From Aromatoleum tolulyticum (GTDB taxonomy: Bacteria > Pseudomonadota > Gammaproteobacteria > Burkholderiales > Rhodocyclaceae), in contig NZ_FTMD01000005.1 in the NCBI RefSeq assembly GCF_900156155.1, positions 248,001 to 312,000 of the forward strand: DNA of 64,000 nt. Reading direction: 5' to 3'. Below the pieces are notes generated by a model, which worked only from the letters and a program-made list of their open reading frames with translations, was not told the origin of the DNA and did no database searches. The first letter of the stretch is position 1, and the number at the start of each line of letters is the position of its first letter. Both the position numbers and the translations under genes were made by a program. Positions 19,460 to 27,343 of the stretch are shown here, one piece after another.

Positions 19460-20191
19460 ATGGAACAGCGGAAACTTGCACTGATCGTCGGCGCCGGGCC
19501 GGGGCTCGGACGCTCGCTCGCGCGCCGTTTCGGCGCCGCGGAGATGAATGTCGCGCTTGCAGCGCGCAACCTCGAGCGCCTGGAGAACCTCAGCGTGGAA
19601 TGTGCCGGCATCGGCCGCGGCGCCCATGCCTACCGCTGCGATGCCGCGTGCGAGGAGGATGTCCAGGCGCTGTTCCGGGCGGTACGCGGCGACTACGGCT
19701 GCCCGGATGTCGTGGTGTACAACGCGGGGGCGTTCCTTGCGCGCGGCATCGTGGAGACCAGCGCGGAAGAGTTCGAACGCTGCTGGCGCGTCGGCTGCCT
19801 GGGCGGTTTTCTCGTCGGGCGCGAGGCAGCACGGGCGATGCTGGAGCGCGTCGGTCAAGGCGGCCCCGGGGGGACGATCCTGTTCACCGGTGCCACCGCC
19901 AGCCTGCGCGGGAGCGCCGGCTTCCACAACCTCGCGGTCGGCAAGTTCGGCCTGCGTGCGCTGGCGCAGAGCATGGCGCGCGAACTGCAGCCCAAGGGCA
20001 TCCACGTGGCGCATGTGTTGATCGACGGCCGGATCCGGCCGTCGACCGTCGTCGAACATACCGACGCGAATGACGGCGACGCGCTGCTCGACCCCGATGC
20101 GATCGCCGAGGCCTACTTCCAGCTGTACCGGCAGCCGCGCAGCGCGTGGACGCAGGAACTGGACCTGCGTCCGTGGGTTGAGCGGTTCTGA
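19460..20191 (+). CDS. Atypical short-chain dehydrogenase/reductase
   Basis: 243 residues. The nucleotide-binding motif GAGPGLGRSLARRF is at the N-terminus and YNAG sits where NNAG is usual. The catalytic serine region FTGATAS is present, but the YxxxK motif is not: the aligned segment reads HNLAVGK, keeping the lysine with leucine in place of tyrosine. Members with F or L here form a known atypical SDR branch that shares the KFGLRALAQSMARELxPKGIHVAHV segment. Catalytic activity is therefore uncertain. GAGGAGAT precedes the ATG at 19460. The 3' end is 3 bp from the convergent Old Yellow Enzyme gene. Confidence 0.85.
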   Translation: MEQRKLALIVGAGPGLGRSLARRFGAAEMNVALAARNLERLENLSVECAGIGRGAHAYRCDAACEEDVQALFRAVRGDYGCPDVVVYNAGAFLARGIVETSAEEFERCWRVGCLGGFLVGREAARAMLERVGQGGPGGTILFTGATASLRGSAGFHNLAVGKFGLRALAQSMARELQPKGIHVAHVLIDGRIRPSTVVEHTDANDGDALLDPDAIAEAYFQLYRQPRSAWTQELDLRPWVERF

Positions 20192-20194
20192 GCG

Positions 20195-21301
20195 TCAGGC
20201 GACAGCTTCGCTGTCCAGCGTCGGATAGTCGGTGTAGCCCTCGGCGCCTCCGCCGTAGAAGCGGTCGATGCGGGGGGGCGTGAGCGGGGCGTCATCACGC
20301 AATCGGCGCACGAGGTCCGGGTTGCTGATGAAGGCTTTCCCGAACGCGACGAGATCGGCCATGCCTTCTGCGACGGTCTGCAGCGCAAGCTCGCGCGTGT
20401 AGCCGTTGTTCACCATCCATGCGCCGGGGAAGCGGCTGCGCAGCGCGGCGAAGTCGAAGGGCTTCGCGAGGTCTGCCGGTTCGCGCTTGCCGCCCGTTTC
20501 GCCCTCGATGACGTGGATGTAGGCGAGTCCCAGCGGCGCGAGGCGATCGACGACATGGTTGTAAAGCGCCTGCGGATCACTGTCGCGCGGCGTGCCGTTG
20601 CCGCTGGTCAGGGGGCTGAGGCGGATGCCGGTGCGTGCGGCACCGATTTCGTCGCACACGGCCTCCATCACTTCGAGCAGGAGGCGCGCCCGGTTTTCGA
20701 TGCTGCCGCCGTAGGGGCCGCTGCGATCGTTTACGCTGTCGCGCAGGAACTGTTCGAGCAGGTAGTTGTTGGCCGCATGGACTTCGACGCCGTCGAAGCC
20801 GGCCTCGATCGCCAGTCGGGCTGCGCGCCGGTAGTCGGCGACGATGCCGGGCAGTTCGTCGTCGCGCAGGGCGCGCGGCGTCGATACGGGCACGAAGCCG
20901 TCGCGGGTGAAGGTCTTGGCGCCCGTGGCGGGACGGTCCGTACTCGAGACCGGCGCAACGCCGTCCGGCAGCAGCGAGGTGTGGGAGATGCGGCCGACGT
21001 GCCACAGCTGGATCACGATGCGTCCGCCCGCGGCGTGCACCGCGTCGGTCACCTTGCGCCATCCTGCCACCTGCTCGGCGCTGTGGATGCCCGGGGTGTC
21101 GAGATAGCCGTGGGCCATCGGGTTGATCGGACTGGCTTCGGTGACGATGAGGCCGGCGCTGGCGCGCTGACGGTAATACTCGACGGTGAGCGGCCCGGGC
21201 ACGTTGCCGGGGAGGGCGCGGTTGCGCGTCAGCGGTGCCATCACGATGCGGTTGGACAGGTCGATGTCGCCGATGCGAACGGCGTCGAACAGACTCTTCA
21301 T
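20195..21301 (-). CDS. Old Yellow Enzyme family NADH:flavin oxidoreductase
   Basis: 368 residues, the family's usual length. FMN-barrel features are present: the N-terminal RIVMAPLTRNRA, the histidine-asparagine pair of the active site in VEVHAANNYLLEQFLRDSVN, and RSGPYGGSIENRARLLLEV. OYE proteins of this NemA-like class reduce activated alkenes, nitrate esters or quinone-like electrophiles with NAD(P)H. The ATG at 21301 has GGAGC upstream. The upstream 0.5 kb is non-coding. The physiological substrate is unknown. Confidence 0.92.
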   Translation of the reverse strand: MKSLFDAVRIGDIDLSNRIVMAPLTRNRALPGNVPGPLTVEYYRQRASAGLIVTEASPINPMAHGYLDTPGIHSAEQVAGWRKVTDAVHAAGGRIVIQLWHVGRISHTSLLPDGVAPVSSTDRPATGAKTFTRDGFVPVSTPRALRDDELPGIVADYRRAARLAIEAGFDGVEVHAANNYLLEQFLRDSVNDRSGPYGGSIENRARLLLEVMEAVCDEIGAARTGIRLSPLTSGNGTPRDSDPQALYNHVVDRLAPLGLAYIHVIEGETGGKREPADLAKPFDFAALRSRFPGAWMVNNGYTRELALQTVAEGMADLVAFGKAFISNPDLVRRLRDDAPLTPPRIDRFYGGGAEGYTDYPTLDSEAVA

Positions 21302-21795
21302 GCGCGAGCTCCTTCTTGTGCGTTGCCGCCCGATCCGATTGGCATGAGCGGCACAATGACCGATGCCATGACTTTAGCAACGCACGCACAAGTTGAAAAT
21401 CACACGATTGCGCGACAATCAATTTCCGGAGCGGAAACGATCGCGTGCGGCATCGGTTTTCGGGGGGCGGGGGGCTGCGCCGCCATGAGGGGCGGAAGGG
21501 GGCGGAGGCGCACTTCGGCGCCGCCTTGCAACTTGTCGGACGGTGTGTGAAGATTCGCCCCTTGTCATCTTTCGATGGCTTTGTAACTGCATGTTTTGTA
21601 ATGAAAAATATGCAGAATTGCGAGGTTTCCGGAATGCCCCGGAATCTCCGTCCTTCCCGTGCAGGAAGATTCTTCGCCGGTTGCGATCCTCTCCTGTCCC
21701 ACGGGCAGCGCGAGTGTCGCTGCGCACGGGATTTCCGACTGCCGTCGTTCGTTCCGGGAATCCCTTGCCCGGGTGCAGGAAAGCTTGATGTGCTG
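21302..21795. other. Divergent non-coding region upstream of OYE and the chorismatase
   Basis: 494 bp with no supported gene. A frame open through the right half gives low-complexity peptide and no start with a ribosome-binding site. The segment 21555-21615 is markedly A/T-richer than its surroundings (runs such as TTTTGTAATGAAAAATATG) and is the likely site of the promoter for the plus-strand chorismatase operon. Several short inverted repeats follow at 21630-21680 (TTCCGGAA-type), of unknown meaning. Confidence 0.5.
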
Positions 21796-22839
21796 ATGAG
21801 TGTGGTTCGCGGTTTGTCCCTGGCATACATGCCGACGACGTCTGTCCGGGAGTGTCCGGAGCAGTGGTGGGATGAGGTGCTCGGTGTCGCGATCCTCGGT
21901 GACGGGGAAGCGGGCTTCGTGCCGTCCGGCGTTCCGCTCGCCCGCGTTGCGACCCCCGTGCTTGCCGGTCCGCAGTCCATGTGCGAGGTGTGGCGCGCTG
22001 GCCGGCCGGTAAGGGCGGGCGCGCACGGACGGGTCCGTTATCGCTGCACGGAGAGCATGCTGTTCGGGGCCATCGAACTGGACGAGCGCGCCACGCCCGC
22101 GGGAACGGACGGGGTTTCGGCACTGCAGCGGGCTACCGGGGCCGCGTACCGGGAGGTATTCGCGCTGCTCGACGAGGCGGGTTATCCGGCGCTTTTCCGC
22201 GCGTGGAACTACTTCCCGGCGATCAACGCCGTGGCGGACGGCAGCGAGCGCTACTGGCAGTTCAACGCCGGCCGCCAGGAGGCGTTCGGCGCCGGCGGCC
22301 GCAGCACGAGCGGCCGGGTGCCGGCCGCATGTGCACTCGGTTCGGCGCACGGGCCTTTCACGCTGTATTTCATCGCACTGCGCGAAGCGCCGCTGGCCAT
22401 CGAGAATCCGCGCCAGGTCTGCGCGTATCATTACCCCGAGCAGTACGGCCCGCGCAGCCCGACTTTCGCGCGCGCGAGTCTGGCGCTGTCGCTGACGCCG
22501 CCGGTGCTGTTCGTGTCGGGCACGGCGAGCATCGTCGGACACGAGACCTTGCATCCGGGCGACGTCGTCGCGCAGACGGCGGAGTCGTTCCGCAACATTG
22601 CGGCGGTGCTTGCCGAGGCGCGGCGGGCGGATCCCGCCGGTAACGGGCTCGCTTTCGGGGATCTCGCCTACAAGGTCTATGTGCGCAATCCCGGCGATCT
22701 CGACGCCGTGCGGGCGTGCTTCCGCGCGCACGTCGGCGATGCGGTGCCGGTCGTGTACGTGCAGGCCGATGTGTGCCGCGACGACCTGCTGGTGGAGATC
22801 GAGGCCTCGGGCGGGCATGCGATGGAGGATGGCCGATGA
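21796..22839 (+). CDS. Chorismatase (XanB2/FkbO/Hyg5-like), aromatic starter synthesis
   Basis: 347 residues. The pattern AWNYFPAINAVADGSERYWQFN, then PAACALGSAHGPFTLYF, ENPRQVCAYHYPEQYGPRSP, and FVSGTASIVGHETLHPGDV is that of the chorismatase family, which hydrolyses chorismate to 3- or 4-hydroxybenzoate or a cyclohexadiene diol. XanB2 supplies hydroxybenzoate for xanthomonadin in Xanthomonas, and this gene heads the plus-strand part of a polyene locus, so starter supply is the natural role. Which isomer is formed cannot be read here. ATG at 21796 is the likely start; GTG at 21790 is possible since AGGAA fits it better. It overlaps the next gene by ATGA. Confidence 0.85.
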   Translation: MSVVRGLSLAYMPTTSVRECPEQWWDEVLGVAILGDGEAGFVPSGVPLARVATPVLAGPQSMCEVWRAGRPVRAGAHGRVRYRCTESMLFGAIELDERATPAGTDGVSALQRATGAAYREVFALLDEAGYPALFRAWNYFPAINAVADGSERYWQFNAGRQEAFGAGGRSTSGRVPAACALGSAHGPFTLYFIALREAPLAIENPRQVCAYHYPEQYGPRSPTFARASLALSLTPPVLFVSGTASIVGHETLHPGDVVAQTAESFRNIAAVLAEARRADPAGNGLAFGDLAYKVYVRNPGDLDAVRACFRAHVGDAVPVVYVQADVCRDDLLVEIEASGGHAMEDGR

Positions 22840-23702
22840 GGGCGGCTGATGCAGGGGCGGGGAGCGGGTTGCTGCGGCGCGGAGTGCTTGCCGTGCTGCT
22901 GGCGCCCGCGTTTGTTCCGACCGCCGCCCCGGCCGCGGAGAAACCGCTGTGGGAACTTGGCGCGGGTCTCACCGTGCTGCAGTTTCCCGCCTACCGCGGT
23001 TCGGACGAGGACCGCGTGTTCGTGCTCCCGGTACCCTATGTCGTTTATCGCGGCGAATTCCTGAAGGCGGACCGACAGGGGATTCGCGGTACCTTCTTCG
23101 ACAGCGACCGCGCCGAGCTGAGCCTCAGTCTCGGCGCTTCTCCGCCGGTCAGCAGCGATCGCGTGAAGGCGCGCGAGGGCATGCCCGACCTGAAGCCGAC
23201 GGTCGAGATCGGCCCTTCGCTCGATGTGCGGCTGTGGCGTTCGGCGGACGAGCGCTTGCGCTTGCGTACGCGGCTGCCGCTGCGTGCAGGCTTCACCGTG
23301 GAAGGCAGCCCCGAGTCGACAGGCTGGCAGTTCACGCCGCAGCTCAACCTCGACTGGCGCGATCCGGCCGGGATGAACGGCTGGACGCTCGGCCTCGTCG
23401 CGGGGCCGGTGTATGGCGACCGGCGGCAGCACCGCTATTTCTACACGGTCGAGGCGAACGAGGCGACGCCGCTACGCCCGGCCTACGACGCCCGTGGCGG
23501 CTACGGCGGAACGCAGGTGCTGGCGGCGCTGTGGAAGCGCTATCCGGGATGGTGGATCGGCGGTTTCGTGCGCTACGACAGCCTCGCCGGCGCGGTGTTC
23601 GAGGACAGCCCGCTGGTAAAGCGCAAGGATTATGTCGCCGCGGGCTTCGCGGTGACCTGGGTGCTGGGCGAGTCCTCGCGTCGGGTCGACGCCGATGAGT
23701 AG
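22836..23702 (+). CDS. MipA/OmpV-family outer-membrane protein
   Basis: 288 residues. A signal peptide (LLRRGVLAVLLAPAFVPTAAPAAE) is followed by the MipA/OmpV pattern: WELGAGLTVLQFPAYRGSDE, PVPYVVYRG and repeated amphipathic strands ending in an aromatic-rich segment. MipA is a scaffold in peptidoglycan synthesis in E. coli; OmpV relatives are small barrels. The ATGA overlap with the chorismatase fixes the start, and the acyltransferase gene overlaps its 3' end by 8 bp. Position within the pigment unit suggests a part in placing or anchoring the product at the outer membrane, which is inference. Confidence 0.85.
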   Translation: MRAADAGAGSGLLRRGVLAVLLAPAFVPTAAPAAEKPLWELGAGLTVLQFPAYRGSDEDRVFVLPVPYVVYRGEFLKADRQGIRGTFFDSDRAELSLSLGASPPVSSDRVKAREGMPDLKPTVEIGPSLDVRLWRSADERLRLRTRLPLRAGFTVEGSPESTGWQFTPQLNLDWRDPAGMNGWTLGLVAGPVYGDRRQHRYFYTVEANEATPLRPAYDARGGYGGTQVLAALWKRYPGWWIGGFVRYDSLAGAVFEDSPLVKRKDYVAAGFAVTWVLGESSRRVDADE

Positions 23703-24522
23703 GAGCGGGCCGATGCAAGGCGGGCCGAGGCGGTCGGGCCTGCTGCGGCGCCTGCACGAATACGTGCTGCTCTACCTCGGGTTGGGCTACCTCGGCGCGA
23801 TCTGCCTGCTGTGGACGCCCTTTGCGATGTTGCTGCATCCGGTGCTGCCGGCTCGTGCCGGACGGCGGCTCGGGCGCTTCGTCATCAACCAGGGGTTCAA
23901 GAGCTATATCGGTTTTCTGACGCTCATCGGTGCGTGCCGTTTCGACCTGTCGGCGCTGGACAAGCTGCGCGGACAGGGACCACTGATCCTCGCGCCCAAC
24001 CACCCGAGCCTGCTCGATGCGGTGATGGTGATCTCGCGCCTGCCCGACGTCGCCTGCATCATGAAGGCGGGCCTCATGGACAACATCTTCCTCGGAGCCG
24101 GGGCGCGGCTCGCCCGATACATCCGCAACGATTCGCCGGTGCGCATGGTGGGCAGCGCGACCGGCGACCTCTCGGCGGGCAGCTTCCTGCTGGTATTTCC
24201 CGAGGGCACGCGCACGACGCGCATGCCCGTCAATCCGCTGATGAGCAGCATCGGACTGATTTCGCGGCGCGCCAGGGTGCCGGTGCAGACGATCTTCATC
24301 GAGACGGATTCGCCCTACCTGTGCAAGGGCTGGCCCCTGTTCCGCAAGCCGGAAATGCCTGTCGTGTATCGCGTGCGCCTCGGACGGCGCTTCGATCCGC
24401 CCGTCAGCGTGCAGCCATTCATGGCTGAACTCGAGCGCTATTTCGTTGCCGAACTCGACGATGCCGTTCTACCGCGACCGCCGGGAAGGGACGATGGCAC
24501 AATGTCGTCGTCCACGATCTGA
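23695..24522 (+). CDS. PlsC-family (lysophospholipid-type) acyltransferase
   Basis: 275 residues. An N-terminal membrane segment (YVLLYLGLGYLGAICLLW) precedes the acyltransferase motifs NHPSLLDA (HX4D type) and FPEGTRT. In aryl-polyene loci such enzymes are thought to acylate the glycerol or sugar carrier of the polyene lipid. The start overlaps MipA by 8 bp. A second, LpxL-type acyltransferase lies in the minus-strand unit at 37.4-38.3 kb, so two different acyl transfers are possible. Exact donor and acceptor are unknown. Confidence 0.87.
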   Translation: MSRSGPMQGGPRRSGLLRRLHEYVLLYLGLGYLGAICLLWTPFAMLLHPVLPARAGRRLGRFVINQGFKSYIGFLTLIGACRFDLSALDKLRGQGPLILAPNHPSLLDAVMVISRLPDVACIMKAGLMDNIFLGAGARLARYIRNDSPVRMVGSATGDLSAGSFLLVFPEGTRTTRMPVNPLMSSIGLISRRARVPVQTIFIETDSPYLCKGWPLFRKPEMPVVYRVRLGRRFDPPVSVQPFMAELERYFVAELDDAVLPRPPGRDDGTMSSSTI

Positions 24523-24542
24523 ACCCAGTTTCTCATGCTGCC

Positions 24543-25361
24543 ATGACGTCCCATCAGGTCACCCGTCCGAAATCCGCGCCGCTGCCCAGTCCGGTGGAGG
24601 CCCCCACTGCCACGCACCTGGTGCTGATCCCGAGCTACAACCCGGGGCCGAAGGTGTTCGAGACGGTGCGCGCCGCGCGCCACCAGTGGATGCCCGTGTG
24701 GGTCGTCGTCGACGGCAGCACGGACGGCTCCACCGACGGGCTGCGCCGCATGGCGGAGGAGGACCCGGGGCTGCGCGTGATCGTGCTGCCGCAGAACTCG
24801 GGCAAGGGGGCGGCGGTGCTGCACGGCATCGAGCAGGCGGCGAAGCAGGGCTTCACTCACGTACTGACGATGGACTCGGACGGCCAGCATCCTGCCGAAC
24901 TGATCCCGGATTTCATGGCGGCGTCTGCCGCACAGCCGGATACGATGGTGCTGGGCTTGCCGGTGTTCGACGCCAGCGCCCCGGCGCTGCGCGTGCGCGG
25001 GCGCAAGTTGTCGAACTGGTGGGCGAACCTCGAGACGCTGTGGATGGGGATCGGCGACTCGCTGTTCGGCTTCCGCGTCTACCCGATCGCGCCGCTGGCC
25101 CAGGTGATGCACGGCCAACGCTGGATGCGCCGCTTCGATTTCGATCCCGAGGCCGTGGTGCGCATGGCCTGGCTCGGGGTGCGTCCCGTGAACCTGCCGG
25201 CGCCGGTGAAGTACTTCCGCGTCGACGAAGGGGGCGTGTCGCACTTCAACTACGCGCGCGACAACCTGCTGCTGACGTGGATGCACACGCGGCTGTTCTG
25301 CGGTTTCCTCGTGCGCCTGCCGATGCTGCTCGCGCGGCGCTTCAGATCATCCCGCCGTTGA
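24543..25361 (+). CDS. Family 2 glycosyltransferase
   Basis: 272 residues. GT-A fold markers are LVLIPSYNPG at the N-terminus, VVVDGSTDGSTDG, the lysine-glycine LPQNSGKGAAVLHG segment, and the DxD-type metal site MDSDGQHP. It resembles dolichol-phosphate-mannose-synthase-like enzymes of aryl-polyene clusters, which probably add a sugar to the polyene lipid. It is the last gene of the plus-strand unit. Its 3' end overlaps the convergent ketoreductase by 20 bp, a tight join between the two halves of the locus. Confidence 0.88.
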   Translation: MTSHQVTRPKSAPLPSPVEAPTATHLVLIPSYNPGPKVFETVRAARHQWMPVWVVVDGSTDGSTDGLRRMAEEDPGLRVIVLPQNSGKGAAVLHGIEQAAKQGFTHVLTMDSDGQHPAELIPDFMAASAAQPDTMVLGLPVFDASAPALRVRGRKLSNWWANLETLWMGIGDSLFGFRVYPIAPLAQVMHGQRWMRRFDFDPEAVVRMAWLGVRPVNLPAPVKYFRVDEGGVSHFNYARDNLLLTWMHTRLFCGFLVRLPMLLARRFRSSRR

Positions 25362-26061
25362 TCGAGATCACCTGGCCGGTGATGTAGGCTGCCTGGGGTG
25401 ACGCAAGGAAACCCACCAGGTCGGCGACCTCTTCGGGCTTTCCGGCGCGCTTCATCGGCACGATGCGGGCGATCGCCTCCGCATCGAAGGCTTCCTCGCT
25501 CATCGCCGTGTCGATGATGCCGGGAGCGACGACATTCACCGTGATGCCCCGACTCGCGAGTTCCTGCGCGAGCGACTTGCTTGCCGAGTGCAGGGCGCCC
25601 TTGGCTGCCGCGTAGTTTGTCTGGCCGCGGTTGCCGGTGATCGCGGCCACCGACGATATCGTGATGATGCGCCCCCAGCGCGTGCGGATCATCGGCATCG
25701 TGAGCGGCTGGGTGACGTTGAAGAAGCCGTTCAGCGACACGTCGATGACGCGTTGCCACTGGTCGGCGCGCATGCCGGGGAACACCGCGTCGTCGTGGAT
25801 GCCGGCATTGTTCACGAGAATCTGCAGTGGAGCATCCGCGCCGATCGCCTCGAGCGCGGCGGCGGTGGCCGCGGCATCGGTGACGTCGAACGCGACCGCC
25901 TCGGCGCTGCCGCCCGCGCCGCGGATTTCGGCAGCAAGCGCTTCGGCTTTGTCGGCGTTGCGATTCGCGTGGATGAACACATGATGGCCGTCGCTGGCGA
26001 GGCGGCGACAGATCGCCGCGCCGATGCCGCCGCTTCCGCCGGTGACGAGTGCGCGCTTCAA
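25342..26061 (-). CDS. FabG-like 3-ketoacyl-ACP reductase (aryl-polyene ketoreductase)
   Basis: 239 residues. Rossmann motif TGGSGGIGAA, NNAG, catalytic Ser in ISSVAA and YAAAK are all intact, and the tail SINGGMI is typical of FabG. It reduces the beta-keto group during polyene chain extension. The start is TTG at 26061: it overlaps the stop of the dehydratase gene by TTGA and has GGGAGCC seven bases upstream, and the protein then begins directly with KRALVTGG. It is the last gene of the KS-CLF-dehydratase-reductase operon. Confidence 0.92.
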   Translation of the reverse strand: MKRALVTGGSGGIGAAICRRLASDGHHVFIHANRNADKAEALAAEIRGAGGSAEAVAFDVTDAAATAAALEAIGADAPLQILVNNAGIHDDAVFPGMRADQWQRVIDVSLNGFFNVTQPLTMPMIRTRWGRIITISSVAAITGNRGQTNYAAAKGALHSASKSLAQELASRGITVNVVAPGIIDTAMSEEAFDAEAIARIVPMKRAGKPEEVADLVGFLASPQAAYITGQVISINGGMI

Positions 26062-26537
26062 GATTGGCTCCCGCTGAGGCCGGCGCCGAGGGCGCCCGCG
26101 TCGAGGATCACCGCGGCACGGCCGGAAACGAGCATGCGCCCGTCCGCGGCGACGGTGAAGGAATAGAGGATCTGGTTGTCGTTGCCGGTGATGCGTTCGG
26201 CACGGATGTCGAGATCGGCCGCGACGGTGTCGAGCCGTTCGACCGCGATCTCGACGCTGCGCACGCTCGCGAGGAAGCCCGCGCGCGGGGTTTCGCCCGG
26301 CGTTGCGAGCAGGGCACCGTGCACGGCCATCGCCTGTGCGGCGTACTCGATGGCGCTCGTCGCCGGCAGGCCGCGATCGTCGCGCAACGGGTTGTCGGCG
26401 TCGCGGTGGCTCGTCGCGTGGCAGCGGATCGCGTCGGCGTCCCAAGCGTCGACGCCGGCGAGCAGGCACATGTTGCCCTGGTGCGGGATGCGCGCGGTGA
26501 TGGCCTCGCGGTCGAGCGTCGCGGGTTGCGTGCTCAT
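26058..26537 (-). CDS. Hotdog-fold 3-hydroxyacyl-ACP dehydratase, ApeP-like
   Basis: 159 residues. The opening IPHQGNMCLLAGVDAWD and SAIEYAAQAMAVHGALL segments are those of the dehydratase subunit found in aryl-polyene clusters. With the second hotdog protein at 38.3-38.6 kb it may form the two-subunit dehydratase described for aryl-polyene systems. It would remove water from the hydroxyacyl-ACP to make the conjugated double bond. Start and stop overlap its neighbours by 4 bp on each side (ATGA and TTGA). Confidence 0.83.
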   Translation of the reverse strand: MSTQPATLDREAITARIPHQGNMCLLAGVDAWDADAIRCHATSHRDADNPLRDDRGLPATSAIEYAAQAMAVHGALLATPGETPRAGFLASVRSVEIAVERLDTVAADLDIRAERITGNDNQILYSFTVAADGRMLVSGRAAVILDAGALGAGLSGSQS

Positions 26538-27343
26538 GCCGCGTAGTCGACCGCGAGGCGGGCGTGGTCGAGATAGTCGAGGACCATGCGGCCCGTGCGG
26601 CGCCCGGCAATCGCGGCCAGCAGGGGCAGGCTGCGCGCGGCGGGAATCGTGCATCGCAGGGCGTCGAGCGCGGAATCCGGGAGGGTGTCGGCGGGCGCGT
26701 CGGTCAGGCTCGCGGCGATGCGTCCGCAGCTTTCCGCTTCCCGCTCGGGCGTCAGCAGCAGCGCGACGCCGAAGGCGTCGGGGATCGGGCGCGCCGCCCG
26801 CAGCGGTTCGGGGTAGTCGGCGTCATAGGCAAGCAGCAGACAGGGTTCGCGCTCGACCTGGACTTGCACGAGGGCCTCGAGGAGGCCCGCGCCGAAGCTG
26901 GCATCGTAAGCACACAGCACGGCCGAGGCGGCGGTCGCGCCGGTGGCGATGCCCCAGTAGCCGGCGGCGGCGTTATGCACCGAATTGTGAAAACGCGTCG
27001 GCGAGATCTGGCGGTCGTCCGATGCGAGGGTTTCGCAGATCTGATGGCAATTGACGCCGTCGCCGCCGGAGGACGAGAAAACGGTCGCGAACCCGGACGG
27101 ATCCACGCCGGCAGCAGTCGTCGCCTGCAGGCCGATTCCCAGGGCGAGCTTCACTACCCGCACCGCACGACGGCGTTCGGCCGGCGGCAGTTGGTCGGGG
27201 GCGTTGAGCACGGTCTTTTCGGGCTGCCACTCAGCCTTGCCCAGCAGGATCGCGGCGCAGGCGGGCCAGTCGGACATGCCGGGCCCGATCAGGCCGATGC
27301 TGCGGATCCAGGCCGCGGGCGGGTTGGTCATGGTCGGACTCAT
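26534..27343 (-). CDS. Ketosynthase-like chain-length factor
   Basis: 269 residues. It has the beta-ketoacyl synthase N-terminal fold (FSSSGGDGVNCHQICETL, RFHNSVHNAAAGYWGIATG, AYDASFGAGLLEAL) but is much shorter than a full ketosynthase and lacks its catalytic Cys-His-His triad, as expected for a chain-length-factor partner. It should form a heterodimer with the preceding ketosynthase. The ATG at 27343 overlaps the ketosynthase stop; ATG at 27331 is also possible. It is translationally coupled on both sides. Confidence 0.85.
   Translation of the reverse strand: MSPTMTNPPAAWIRSIGLIGPGMSDWPACAAILLGKAEWQPEKTVLNAPDQLPPAERRRAVRVVKLALGIGLQATTAAGVDPSGFATVFSSSGGDGVNCHQICETLASDDRQISPTRFHNSVHNAAAGYWGIATGATAASAVLCAYDASFGAGLLEALVQVQVEREPCLLLAYDADYPEPLRAARPIPDAFGVALLLTPEREAESCGRIAASLTDAPADTLPDSALDALRCTIPAARSLPLLAAIAGRRTGRMVLDYLDHARLAVDYAA

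Noticed and set aside
21445-21795. N-terminal extension of the chorismatase frame upstream of 21796
   Set aside because: The extra 117 codons do not resemble the family, pass through A/T-rich promoter-like DNA, and the family length is met from 21796.
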